Virus record (IMG/VR): IMGVR_UViG_3300048837_000544
Coordinates: 1-44,000 of that record
Direction: 5' to 3' (one strand)
DNA length: 44,000 nt
From: a virus
A program made the translations under genes and the position numbers. This document shows positions 12,130-19,527 of this stretch, piece after piece (position 1 is the stretch's first letter; each line of letters starts with the position of its first letter). The notes under the pieces were generated by a model. It had not been told where the DNA came from and ran no database searches. It saw nothing but the letters and a program-made list of their open reading frames with translations.

Positions 12130-13131
12130 TTGGCAAACACTTCGATGCCCTGGGTGAAGTTGTTCATCGATCTGCTCGATGATCACAAGGTTGGCAAATT
12201 GCCGCGCTCTCCCCGCCTCCGCTTTATCGAGCTACTGCTGATCGCCGGCGAATGCGATGCCGACGGCGGCCTGATCAACGGCGGCACGCCGATGACCGTG
12301 GCCGATATTGCATGGCGGCTGCGCGACTCAGTGGAATCAGTCGGGGCAGACATTGCCGCGCTGATCGCCGCCGGCCTTCTCAACGTTGACAGCGATGTGC
12401 TGTGCATCGTGAACTTCTCCAAACGACAGGGCCGCAGCCAGGCCGAGAAGCGCGCGCAGTGGCGTGAACGGAAAGTGAGGCAGCGCGGGAATCCTCCTAG
12501 TGGTGGAAATGCGTCACGCGTGACTCACGCGGGAATCCCACCAAGTGACGCGGGTGATTCTCCTCCTAGAGTAGAGGAGAGTAGAGGAGAGGAAGAGGAG
12601 AGTAGAGGAGATGTAGAGGGCAGCGCTGGCGCGCCGCCGGCGTCATCCACCCCGCCTTCAGCCGACGACACCGGCACTCCTCCAAACTCAGACGACACCG
12701 GCAAGGGCAAGGGCCGGCCCCGGAAGTCTCCAGCGAACATCACCATGGAGACGGCAGACGATGATCGCGTGAAAGCATATTTACGGATTTTGCATCAGCA
12801 TGAAATTACGCCGACCAACGTGGGCTACATCAAGGAGCGCGTGAGCGATCTTGTGCTTTGGGAAGCCACCTTGACCCGCTGGGCGCAGGGCGATGGGGAG
12901 AGGAGCTGGGGCATAAAAGAGTTCGGGAAGATGTTCGACAACTACGACCGGCGCGTGATCGCAGCATCAACCAAAACACCAGGCGATGCAAAGCCCAGCG
13001 CCCAGCCGCAAGCCACGCCGGCGCCATTGACCGGCGCGGGCAAAATTGCCCAGGAGACTTTCGAGCGGCAACAGGAAGGCGTTGCCATGGCGCTTGAGTA
13101 TCTAAAGCGAGGTGCATATGGCAACGCATGA
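12130..13131 (+). CDS. Phage replication initiator (replisome organiser type)
   Basis: 333 residues. TTG 12130 is chosen because AAGGA stands about 10 nt upstream; ATG 12145 has none. The N-terminal 110 residues (MPWVKLFIDLLDDHKVGKLP, then FIELLLIAGECDADGG and MTVADIAWRLRD) match the winged-helix of phage replisome organisers and DnaD-like initiators. A low-complexity Glu/Ser/Arg/Gly and Pro/Ser linker (about 110-200) is encoded by short direct repeats that may be the origin itself. The C-terminal part is helical (RVKAYLRILHQHEI, WGIKEFGKMFDNYDRR). It should bind the origin and recruit the helicase loader encoded next. Confidence 0.8.
   Translation: MANTSMPWVKLFIDLLDDHKVGKLPRSPRLRFIELLLIAGECDADGGLINGGTPMTVADIAWRLRDSVESVGADIAALIAAGLLNVDSDVLCIVNFSKRQGRSQAEKRAQWRERKVRQRGNPPSGGNASRVTHAGIPPSDAGDSPPRVEESRGEEEESRGDVEGSAGAPPASSTPPSADDTGTPPNSDDTGKGKGRPRKSPANITMETADDDRVKAYLRILHQHEITPTNVGYIKERVSDLVLWEATLTRWAQGDGERSWGIKEFGKMFDNYDRRVIAASTKTPGDAKPSAQPQATPAPLTGAGKIAQETFERQQEGVAMALEYLKRGAYGNA
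12484..12620 (+). repeat. Repeat cluster inside initiator gene: candidate origin
   Basis: Two 11-nt copies of CGCGGGAATCC (12484-12494, 12528-12538) flank a perfect 12-nt palindrome GTCACGCGTGAC (12513-12524). These are followed by three copies of AGTAGAGGAG (12570-12579, 12580-12589, 12601-12610) and partial copies. Iterons within the initiator gene's linker are the known layout of lambda-like origins. Confidence 0.5.
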
Positions 13132-13960
13132 GCACATCGCGCAGATCGTGCTGGTGCTGAACGCCATGTATCCCGACGATGTCGCGTTTCTCACGCGCGA
13201 ACAGATCGCAGCGCGCACGGCGACCTACTGCCGGCTGCTGGTGGATCTGGATGCCGACATGCTGAGCCTGGCCGCCGACCAATACATTGCGAGCGCATCG
13301 AAGAAATACCCCACTGTCGGGCAGATACGCGAGCTGGTGCTGAGCATGGGGCGAAACGCCGACGGCGCGCCGGATGCGGCAACGGCATGGCGCATGGCCT
13401 GCGACGCCATTGAGCCGATGGGCTATGGCTATCGGGTCAAGCCTGGCGCATCTTTGCATCCCAGAGTGCTGAAGGCCGTCGATGCGTTTGGAGTCTTCCG
13501 CTTGGGCAGCCGGCTCGATGAGAACGCCGGCACAGACTTTGCCCAATGGCGCAGCGTGTATGAAACGCTCACCCGGCGCGATGAAGAGCAGGCGCAATGG
13601 TTGCCGGCGGTGAAAGATCGCATTGCCACCATGCGCGCCCAGCTTGAGGCGCAAAAGACCAAGCAAAACATTCAGCAGCTTGAGGCGCCCGTCATCGACG
13701 AGAAGCCGCGGCCAGCCGGCGGCATGCCGGTCAGCATCCGCGATTTGCTTGCGCAGAAGGCGTCAGAGCCGGCACTGACCAAGGACCAACTTGACCGGCG
13801 CGCCCGCGCTGCGCAGTTAACCGCGCGACGCGACCTGCTGCGCGAACAACTCCGCAGCGAGACGGACGAGGCAAAGCGACGGGCACTGGAGATCACCATC
13901 GACGGCCTTACGCGCAGCGTGGCGCAGTATGAAGGGCTGTTTCAAGAGGCAACATCATGA
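13118..13960 (+). CDS. Helicase-loader-like replication protein
   Basis: 280 residues from ATG 13118 (GAGG 5 nt upstream; ATG 13112 is an alternative). The first 75 residues (ATYCRLLVDLDADMLSLAAD then KKYPTVGQIREL) resemble the helical N-terminal domain of phage G39P-type helicase loader/inhibitors, which hand the replicative helicase to the initiator. The C-terminal third is charged coiled coil (LDRRARAAQLTARRDLLREQ). No P-loop is visible, so it is not itself an ATPase loader of the DnaC type. It directly follows the initiator gene and is coupled to the next gene by ATGA. Confidence 0.65.
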   Translation: MATHEHIAQIVLVLNAMYPDDVAFLTREQIAARTATYCRLLVDLDADMLSLAADQYIASASKKYPTVGQIRELVLSMGRNADGAPDAATAWRMACDAIEPMGYGYRVKPGASLHPRVLKAVDAFGVFRLGSRLDENAGTDFAQWRSVYETLTRRDEEQAQWLPAVKDRIATMRAQLEAQKTKQNIQQLEAPVIDEKPRPAGGMPVSIRDLLAQKASEPALTKDQLDRRARAAQLTARRDLLREQLRSETDEAKRRALEITIDGLTRSVAQYEGLFQEATS

Positions 13961-14457
13961 GCACATCGACTAAGCACATCAAGGACATGCTGGACAGTGA
14001 CAACGTGGATTGCGGCGAAATCCTCGAGCGCGTGCAACGCCGGCAGGTGGGCGCGCCTTCGCAGGTCTTCACCCGCCCCATCAGCAAGATGCAGGGCAGT
14101 GCGCAGCCTATTCACGACGCTGTTGTGGACGCGGTTTTACCTGAGTCCACACCGAAGAACGAACGGTGGATGACCAAGGGCCAGCGGGCGGCAGAAATGC
14201 GCGACCGGCGCAACCGCATCTTGCACTTCATCGAGTGCTACTTCGCAGCGAACTTTCGCCCGCCGACACTGCGCGAGATCTGCGCCGGCTCTGGCGTCGA
14301 CTCGATGAGCATGATCACGTATTACATGCGCGGGTTGTGCGCTGCCGGCCTGGTGCTGGACACCGGCGAGCATGGCGAAAGCCGGCGCTATGTGCCGGCA
14401 TGGTTGCCCGATGTGATCAATCGCGAGATGGTGCGCCGGGCCGGAGGTGCAGCGTGA
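13957..14457 (+). CDS. LexA-type winged-helix protein
   Basis: 166 residues; ATGA overlap with the upstream stop. After a 70-residue unstructured start, residues about 80-150 (RRNRILHFIECYFAANFRPPT, LREICAGSGV, MSMITYYMRGLCAAGLVL, SRRYVP) match the LexA N-terminal wHTH: helix, RPPTxREI, recognition helix, wing. There is no peptidase domain, so it is a DNA-binding module only. It may control late gene expression or replication (inference). Confidence 0.7.
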   Translation: MSTSTKHIKDMLDSDNVDCGEILERVQRRQVGAPSQVFTRPISKMQGSAQPIHDAVVDAVLPESTPKNERWMTKGQRAAEMRDRRNRILHFIECYFAANFRPPTLREICAGSGVDSMSMITYYMRGLCAAGLVLDTGEHGESRRYVPAWLPDVINREMVRRAGGAA

Positions 14458-14856
14458 CGGTGCTGACCCTCCCCACCCACAAGAAGCCGGCGCTGGGCCA
14501 GAGCATGAAGCTGGCACGCGCGGCGCGCATCGCGCACAAGGACGATCCATTCGCAGAGCCACACAACGGCATCATGCGGCCGGCGGTGTTCGATAGCTTT
14601 GCGGCGGTGGCCTGCTTCGGCGATGAGCAGCCGCCGGCGGGATTCGTGCAGCTCGACTGCCCGTGGTTCGCCGCACGCGTGTTCGTGCCGGCGCGCATGG
14701 TGCCGGCTGGTCGACGCGCTCGGGCAGGTGATTGGGCGCAACGTGCAAACGATCAGCTCAGGCGGCGTGCAGTATCACGAGCCGCATTTCAAAGCGCGAA
14801 TGCGTGCAAGCAAAACATGCCGGCGTGTGAAGCCGGCGAGGAGACAGACAAAATGA
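14454..14856 (+). pseudogene. Unknown gene with apparent +1 frameshift near 14,700
   Basis: GTG 14454 overlaps the previous stop (GTGA) and encodes MTVLTLPTHKKPALGQSMKL up to VFVPARMV. After about 14,700 that frame turns shadow-like (PAGRRARAGDWAQRAND). The +1 frame continues naturally (LVDALGQVIGRNVQTISSGG, VQYHEPHFKARMRASKT) to a TGA at 14854-14856 that overlaps the next ATG. GTGA at one end and ATGA at the other fit one gene whose frame changes at ATGGTGCCGG, for example by loss of two bases. Mutation, sequencing error or programmed shift cannot be told apart. Function unknown. Confidence 0.55.
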
Positions 14857-15017
14857 ACGCAGTGATTGTGATCGGATTTGTAGTCTTGCTGGCAGTGGTC
14901 GCATTCGCGTTGCGCTTGATCAGCGCGATGCGCATGAGCGACGAACAGGCCCGGCGCGAGGCCGGCTTGAAAGACTCTGTCGGCGACGGTAGTTTGCCGC
15001 GCATGAGGGAGTGGTAG
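14853..15017 (+). CDS. Small single-pass membrane protein
   Basis: 54 residues; GAGGAG precedes ATG 14853, which overlaps a stop in the +1 frame as ATGA. One N-terminal membrane helix (MNAVIVIGFVVLLAVVAFAL) is followed by a charged cytoplasmic tail (SDEQARREAGLKDS) ending MREW. No family recognised. It opens a run of envelope-directed genes. Confidence 0.55.
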   Translation: MNAVIVIGFVVLLAVVAFALRLISAMRMSDEQARREAGLKDSVGDGSLPRMREW

Positions 15018-15145
15018 GCCGCTAACGGGAACCGATGGCAAACGTGGAGATGATGCCTATGGGTGAATGAGACGACAAGGCCGACTGCGTTAACAGCCGG
15101 CCAGCGGGAGAGGTGCAAGCCACCCCGCCGGAACAAGATTCTAAG
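15018..15145 (+). ncRNA. HEARO / omega-RNA-like structured RNA without an IscB gene
   Basis: A 152-nt gap holds a highly structured block. GCC-CGG-gaa-CCG-GGC hairpin (15018-15039); TGAGAC (15068-15073); AAGGCCGA (15077-15084) opening the hairpin GGCCG-a-CTG/CAG-c-CGGCC (15079-15102); GCGG-gaga-GGTG/CACC-CCGC (15104-15128); then CGGAAC (15129-15134). The order TGAGAC, AAGGCCGA, CCGG, GC stem, CCGGAAC is the conserved core I know from HEARO RNAs, the guide-bearing omega RNAs of IscB. Downstream lies a lipoprotein gene, not iscB. Standalone copies are known in the Chloroflexota species Ktedonobacter racemifer. Match is from memory; boundaries are uncertain. Confidence 0.5.
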
Positions 15146-15169
15146 TGAGATTTGAAATGAGGTGCAAAG

Positions 15170-15631
15170 ATGAAAGATTTTAGAAAGTTGATCGTGTGCG
15201 CGCTGGCCGGCTTGTTGCTGGCCGCATGCAGCGGCGATGGATCAGAAAGCGGCTTAAAAGCGCGCATCAACGCCAATGCCGCACAACCTACCCCACAGGC
15301 GCAGACGTTGCAGAAAGCCGTGCCAACTGAGACGCCCGACTTTGCCCAGGCACAACCCGCGCTGCAACCCACCCCGCAGCCGGTGCAACAGGCGCAAGAG
15401 ATTGTCACGCAATGGGCTACGGTGGTTGTTGAACAAACCGTAGTCGTTGAGCGCGTAGTCGAAGTGACGGTGCAATCAGCGGCGTTTATTGATTGCGTGA
15501 TGCTGGCCCGCACGCCAATGCCGACAGTGGCGCTTGATGCGCAAGACATCGAGGCCGGTGTAGTGATGCGCGGCGGCATTCAGCCGTGTGCAATGGCAAC
15601 CGCAATTTCAGCGGCCCGCGAGGTGAAATAA
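15170..15631 (+). CDS. Lipoprotein with Val/Thr-rich beta segment
   Basis: 153 residues. ATGAGGTG precedes ATG 15170. Signal peptide II with lipobox LLLAAC (Cys about 20), then an Ala/Gln/Pro/Thr stalk with PT motifs, then an alternating strand-like segment VVVEQTVVVERVVEVTVQ that recalls stalk repeats of Chloroflexota surface proteins. Two further Cys (FIDCVML, QPCAMA) may form a disulfide. Expected to be lipid-anchored outside the membrane. Its TAA overlaps the ATG of the membrane protein gene, so the two probably act together. Confidence 0.75.
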   Translation: MKDFRKLIVCALAGLLLAACSGDGSESGLKARINANAAQPTPQAQTLQKAVPTETPDFAQAQPALQPTPQPVQQAQEIVTQWATVVVEQTVVVERVVEVTVQSAAFIDCVMLARTPMPTVALDAQDIEAGVVMRGGIQPCAMATAISAAREVK

Positions 15632-17019
15632 TGGGCAAGATTTGGGATTCCATCACCGCAAAGCCGGCTAGCAATTCGACCATCGACCAGCCGCGCAAGA
15701 TCGGAGAGACGCCACCGGCCGCGCCAGATCAGGACAACGGCGACCGGCTGCAAACCGTGACGAAAGCCGCCGGCTACATCGCCGCCGTGTTGCTGGTTGT
15801 CTCTATCGTGTGGGTGTTTACCTTCGCATGGATCAACGTCAGGGATTTGTTTGCAATCCACATGCAGGCCCAGCCATTTACTGCGACGCTGGCCGCTGGA
15901 TCTAGTGTCGGCATGCTGGCCGTGTTGCTGCTGGTGACGTTCGGCATCAAGCACAACCGTATGCGCGGCTTGGCGACACTCTACGCCGCCGGCTGGTTTG
16001 GCATCGTCGTGTCGCTGGTGGCAATCAAGACGCTGTTTGACGCGACGGTTAGCGACAATGAAAACCTGAAAGGGCTGGCTACTAACCTGCTAAACACCGC
16101 GCCCTGGTTGGAGAACTTCGGGAGTGTGCTGGCCGCGATTCTGGCTGGCTTGTGCATCGCGCCGGTGGCGTCTATGTTTGGCGCGGCAAAGCACACGGCA
16201 GACGACATGACAGAAGACGAAGCCCGCGCACGATATGCGTGGAACGCTGGCAAGCTGATTATTAGCGGCGCATCTATCGGGCTGGCTGTCATGTTCGGTG
16301 TGCAGGTGATCGGCATCAATCCATTCATCGCCGTGCTGCTGGGGCTGGTGCTTGACCTCGGCTTCATCGTGGCATTGCAGAAAGCCGAATCATCAGCCAG
16401 CGCCGGCGACCATCGACAGGCCGGCACATGGTCTAAATTCGTGTGGGTGTATGGCGTGCTGATTGCGCTGATGGCAGTTGAGACTATCCCTGCCCTAGCG
16501 CGGATGATGGGCACGCCTGTGGATGTGCCTGGCGTGACCGACAATGCGTTGTTTCACTCGTTGGGTCGCATTGCCTACATCGGTGCAATCGGCATGGGTA
16601 TCTTGACGATTGTCCTGACAGCGACCAGCGGTATTCGCCAGAAGCGTGATGCGGCCGCACCGGCTGGCGCTGGTGGCAATGCCGATGCGCGACCGTTTGG
16701 CATCCGCACGGCTGACGCCATTCGCGGCACCCGCGCCGGCATCGCTGAGGTTAAGGCTGCGCTGCGTGATGGCAAGCCAGCGCCGGCACAGTTGACTGCT
16801 GGCATGGCCGCCGATGGTGACGGCAGCCCGTTCACTGAGGCGCAGCGCAAGGCTATTCAGGCCGCACTTATGGAAGAAACGGCGCGGCTGAGTGCTGGCA
16901 AGGCTGAGCCGGTGAAAGGCAAGGATTACGACACAACTGGCATTGTCGTGACGCCTGCGGACGACGAAGAACTGCGCCGTGCGCATCGCAAGTGGGTGGA
17001 GGACAACGCAAAAAAATAA
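15631..17019 (+). CDS. Polytopic membrane protein, about eight helices
   Basis: 462 residues; GAGGTGAAATA precedes ATG 15631, which overlaps the lipoprotein stop (TAATG). Hydrophobic stretches (for example YIAAVLLVVSIVWVFTFAW, VGMLAVLLLVTFGI, AAGWFGIVVSLVAI, VLAAILAGLCIAPVASMFG, IAVLLGLVLDLGFIVAL, FVWVYGVLIALMAV, AYIGAIGMGILTIVL) suggest about eight membrane spans, then a hydrophilic C-terminus of about 120 residues. No transporter signature recognised. A membrane protein of this size is rare in phages. Paired with a lipoprotein, it may alter the host envelope, for example superinfection exclusion (inference). Confidence 0.75.
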   Translation: MGKIWDSITAKPASNSTIDQPRKIGETPPAAPDQDNGDRLQTVTKAAGYIAAVLLVVSIVWVFTFAWINVRDLFAIHMQAQPFTATLAAGSSVGMLAVLLLVTFGIKHNRMRGLATLYAAGWFGIVVSLVAIKTLFDATVSDNENLKGLATNLLNTAPWLENFGSVLAAILAGLCIAPVASMFGAAKHTADDMTEDEARARYAWNAGKLIISGASIGLAVMFGVQVIGINPFIAVLLGLVLDLGFIVALQKAESSASAGDHRQAGTWSKFVWVYGVLIALMAVETIPALARMMGTPVDVPGVTDNALFHSLGRIAYIGAIGMGILTIVLTATSGIRQKRDAAAPAGAGGNADARPFGIRTADAIRGTRAGIAEVKAALRDGKPAPAQLTAGMAADGDGSPFTEAQRKAIQAALMEETARLSAGKAEPVKGKDYDTTGIVVTPADDEELRRAHRKWVEDNAKK

Positions 17020-17474
17020 GCCTGCCTGTGGCGGCTGAGAACGTAGCCGGCGTGTCGAAAGATGCGCCGGCTACGGCGTTGCAGGCGGGGAATCAGGACG
17101 GAGATGACCCTCCACGAAATAGCTTAAAAACAGCCTCCGGTGGTGGGGTCAATGGTGGGGTCACGCTTGAACAAACTGGTGGGGTCAATAGTGGCGATGA
17201 ACTTGATGATCTACTGTCAGAATTGCGCGCTGTCCCCCCAGGCGCAAAGCTCTATCAGAAAGAACATCACGGCAATTTCTATGCCGTGTATCGCTGGTTT
17301 GAGAATAGAATCGCAGCCGGTATTGAGAAGCGCGTCAGGCCAATGCGATACGTTGCGCCGGTTCAGCCGAAGCGCATAACTAAAAGGAAGCTAACAAATG
17401 ACGACCATAAAGAAATCAAGTCTAACAGCAGAAAGGGCGCAAGGGGTAATCGTCAACGCGGTGCAAAGCGGTAG
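16992..17474 (+). CDS. Unknown basic protein with GGV repeats
   Basis: 160 residues from GTG 16992, overlapping the membrane protein's end by 28 nt; the start is uncertain and a later GTG (about 17,028) is possible. The centre holds GGGVNGGVT and TGGVNSGD encoded by an 11-nt DNA repeat. Then comes a folded-looking part (LYQKEHHGNFYAVYRWFENRIAAG) and a Lys/Arg-rich tail (RITKRKL, RKGARGNRQRGAKR). It may bind nucleic acid. No family recognised. Confidence 0.55.
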   Translation: MGGGQRKKISLPVAAENVAGVSKDAPATALQAGNQDGDDPPRNSLKTASGGGVNGGVTLEQTGGVNSGDELDDLLSELRAVPPGAKLYQKEHHGNFYAVYRWFENRIAAGIEKRVRPMRYVAPVQPKRITKRKLTNDDHKEIKSNSRKGARGNRQRGAKR

Positions 17475-17625
17475 GATCACGGCGCTGTTTAAGTCGCTCG
17501 GCATGACGGGGGTCAAGCTGGTGACAGATCAAGGTGAGTGGGAATTGCCAGATGGTGACTTCCTGTTTTTGTTGCTTAACACCCGCGCAACTGATGCCAT
17601 ATTCGGCGCTGAAATGGTGGGGTCA
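17141..17625 (+). repeat. Four copies of TGGTGGGGTCA
   Basis: The 11-mer TGGTGGGGTCA occurs at 17141-17151, 17153-17163, 17177-17187 and 17615-17625, across two genes and in more than one reading frame. Conservation across frames suggests a DNA- or RNA-level role or a dispersed repeat, not a protein repeat alone. Confidence 0.7.
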
Positions 17626-17652
17626 AAGGAACCTGTTACTGCCGCAGAGTAG
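17398..17652 (+). CDS. Unknown small protein
   Basis: 84 residues; AAGGAAG about 8 nt before ATG 17398 supports this start although it overlaps the previous gene by 77 nt. MTTIKKSSLTAERAQGVIVN, then an alpha/beta core (ALFKSLGMTGVKLVTDQGEW, DGDFLFLLLN). No membrane helix strong enough to call. Last gene before a strong terminator. Confidence 0.6.
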   Translation: MTTIKKSSLTAERAQGVIVNAVQSGRITALFKSLGMTGVKLVTDQGEWELPDGDFLFLLLNTRATDAIFGAEMVGSKEPVTAAE

Positions 17653-17672
17653 GCCAGCATGACGCACAAAGG

Positions 17673-17697
17673 ACGCCGGCTCTCACCGGCGTTTTTT
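17673..17697 (+). terminator. Intrinsic terminator ending the accessory block
   Basis: ACGCCGG (17673-17679) pairs with CCGGCGT (17686-17692), 6-nt loop, followed by six T. It separates the accessory block from the 17,789-19,688 genes. Confidence 0.9.
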
Positions 17698-17788
17698 GTT
17701 GCCACGCGCCGGCCCAATTGCCGATACCGCTGTCGGCTCACTGTCAGCCTCATCCGTCAGTGCAATACCCGCGCCGGCGTAGGAATTT

Positions 17789-17911
17789 ATGCAGAACATA
17801 TTTTCTAAGCGACTATCAATACATTGGCGGGTTCCAGTGAATCCTCTCTTCCGGGGACATGGTGAGGCAGACCGCAGTGCTGTTGGGGATAACAGCACTG
17901 CGGCACCATGA
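17789..17911 (+). CDS. Possible 40-residue protein
   Basis: AGGA four nt before ATG 17789 opens a short frame MQNIFSKRLSIHWRVPVNPL to a TGA at 17909-17911. The frame overlaps the start of the next candidate gene in another frame and includes the 13-bp inverted repeat 17872-17903. Composition is natural, but there is no recognisable domain. It may be a short leader peptide. Confidence 0.3.
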   Translation: MQNIFSKRLSIHWRVPVNPLFRGHGEADRSAVGDNSTAAP

Positions 17912-18158
17912 ACCGGCAAATGTGATCGGGCAAGACGCATCCTCTCCACCTCACGCGCAGGCGGCCGGCAAGGCCGCGCAACTCCTCACCGAAAATCCAG
18001 ACCGCTGGATCTGGCTGGAAGTGCGACGGCACGCCGGCGGCGTCGCCTGGTCGTTTACGCAATACCTCCGACATCGTCCGACCTCGCGCAATGCCGCAGT
18101 CATCCTGCGCATCGCCGAGGCCATGAAGGGCATCGTGGAGGATGCCTTCATGCGCTGA
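17859..18158 (+). CDS. Unknown small protein before metallophosphoesterase
   Basis: 99 residues from ATG 17859 (weak GGGG upstream) or 78 from GTG 17922. The first 20 codons cover the 13-bp inverted repeat and look unnatural, so the later start is attractive. The C-terminal 60 residues (LLTENPDRWIWLEVRRH, VAWSFTQYLRHRPTSRNAAV, LRIAEAMKGIVEDAF) look helical and resemble a compact helical DNA-binding or adaptor fold. No family recognised. Confidence 0.5.
   Translation: MVRQTAVLLGITALRHHEPANVIGQDASSPPHAQAAGKAAQLLTENPDRWIWLEVRRHAGGVAWSFTQYLRHRPTSRNAAVILRIAEAMKGIVEDAFMR
17872..17903. other. Perfect 13-bp inverted repeat
   Basis: CCGCAGTGCTGTT (17872-17884), loop GGGGAT, AACAGCACTGCGG (17891-17903). 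It is the most perfect long stem in the 17,700-18,200 stretch. No T-run follows, so it is not a terminator. It could be an operator, an mRNA structure controlling the following start, or a protein binding site. Confidence 0.6.
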
Positions 18159-18240
18159 CGACACCGACCGTCCCCGCCGCCTCTCGGCTGTCGCTTATAT
18201 GCGCCCGCCTTCACTCGTGTTGAGTGGGGCGGCGCATTCC

Positions 18241-19527
18241 ATGAGTGGCAAAACCTCGCCCTACTGGCTGGAGAACGAACCTCGATTAGTTTCAGAAGCG
18301 CGGAAGCGCATGATCAATGACCGCATGCCGATGGGCGGCTGGAACGAGATCGCAAAGATATTCAACAAGACCGCAGAGCGCTGTGAGCAGCAATACCGGC
18401 GCGCGGTGCAAAGCGGACGGGCCGACAACCCGCCTCAGGCAGAGCCGGTCAAAGACCCGCTTGTTGCTGAAGCTGAGCGCGTTGCGCGTGTGCGCAGGTT
18501 GCGTGAAGAGAGCGAGCTGCTCAAAGCCGTCGCCGGCGAGAAGTCCTTGCGCGGCTTCCTTGATTCACTGGCCAGCAAATACGCCGTGCGATTCACGGCG
18601 CCGCCGGCGTTCAAGCCGCTGCCGGCGATGAAGGGCGAGACGCACGAGAGCATGGCCATGGTGCTCTCCGACTGGCACAGCGCAGAGATGATCAGCAGGG
18701 AAGGCACGCGCGGCATCAACGAATACAACGCTACGATCACCTCGCAGCGGGCGCGCCGGGTGACCGAAAGCGCGATTGGCATCAAGCAAAAGCTTGAGCG
18801 ATCCGGCTGGCGTTTCGATGAGCTGGTGGTGATGCTCAACGGCGACATGGTGCCGGGCACCATTCACGAGATTGAGAAACACACCGACGCCGAGAACATT
18901 GTGCTGACCGTTCACGGCACAGCCTGGACGCTGGCGCAATCGATCAGGGACCTGGCCGCGGTATATCCGAAGTTGCGCATCATCTGCATCAGCGGCAACC
19001 ACGGCCGGCTGCCGGATGCCAAGCGCGTGCAGCAGAAGGAGCCGCTGCGCTCATGGGACACGCTGGTCTACCTGTATGCGCGCGCGTTTCTGACCGGCCT
19101 CACCAACATCGAATGGCACATCCCGAATGCCTACAGCGCGCTGTTTGACGTGCAGGGCTGGACGTTCGGCCAGATGCATGGCCATGACATCAAGGGCTGG
19201 GCCGGCATTCCGTTCTACGGCATCCAGAGATCCACGCGCAACCAGAACGCGCTGGAGGCGGCGCGGCGCAACACGATCAACTACTGGATCATCAGCCATT
19301 TCCATTCGCAGTCGTCGCTGCCGCAGGCCGCCGGCGAGGTGTTCGTGAATGGCAGCCTGTGCGGCGGCACTGAATACACGGTGAACGGCATGGGCGTGGC
19401 CGACCCGCCCAACCAGCTCATGTTTGGCGTGCATCCTGAGCATGGCGTCACGCACCGCTGGCCGCTGTATGCATCGACGGCGCCCGATGCGCCGGCGTAT
19501 GACATGGGCGGGTGGGAGATTAGTTGA
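18241..19527 (+). CDS. Calcineurin-like metallophosphoesterase with Myb-like N-terminus
   Basis: 428 residues from ATG 18241; longer in-frame starts exist (18199, TTG 18220), none with a good ribosome binding site. The metal-binding motifs are present in order: SDWH (143-146), NGD (200-202), SGNHGR (251-256), HGHD (313-316) and SHFHSQ (352-357). This is the phosphodiesterase fold of Mre11/SbcD-like enzymes, although the partner ATPase is absent. Residues about 8-55 (WNEIAKIFNKTAERCEQQYRR) look like a SANT/Myb-like DNA-binding helix bundle. It likely cleaves phosphodiester or nucleotide substrates on DNA. Related genes occur in many siphoviruses just before lysis or packaging genes. Confidence 0.85.
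   Translation: MSGKTSPYWLENEPRLVSEARKRMINDRMPMGGWNEIAKIFNKTAERCEQQYRRAVQSGRADNPPQAEPVKDPLVAEAERVARVRRLREESELLKAVAGEKSLRGFLDSLASKYAVRFTAPPAFKPLPAMKGETHESMAMVLSDWHSAEMISREGTRGINEYNATITSQRARRVTESAIGIKQKLERSGWRFDELVVMLNGDMVPGTIHEIEKHTDAENIVLTVHGTAWTLAQSIRDLAAVYPKLRIICISGNHGRLPDAKRVQQKEPLRSWDTLVYLYARAFLTGLTNIEWHIPNAYSALFDVQGWTFGQMHGHDIKGWAGIPFYGIQRSTRNQNALEAARRNTINYWIISHFHSQSSLPQAAGEVFVNGSLCGGTEYTVNGMGVADPPNQLMFGVHPEHGVTHRWPLYASTAPDAPAYDMGGWEIS

Noticed and set aside
12830-13666. 278-codon minus-strand frame across initiator and loader genes
   Set aside because: It crosses a gene boundary on the other strand and lacks motifs; a shadow.
17660-17790. Short plus-strand frame starting ATGACGCACAAAGG
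   Set aside because: It covers the strong terminator hairpin and is Arg/Cys-rich without a ribosome binding site.
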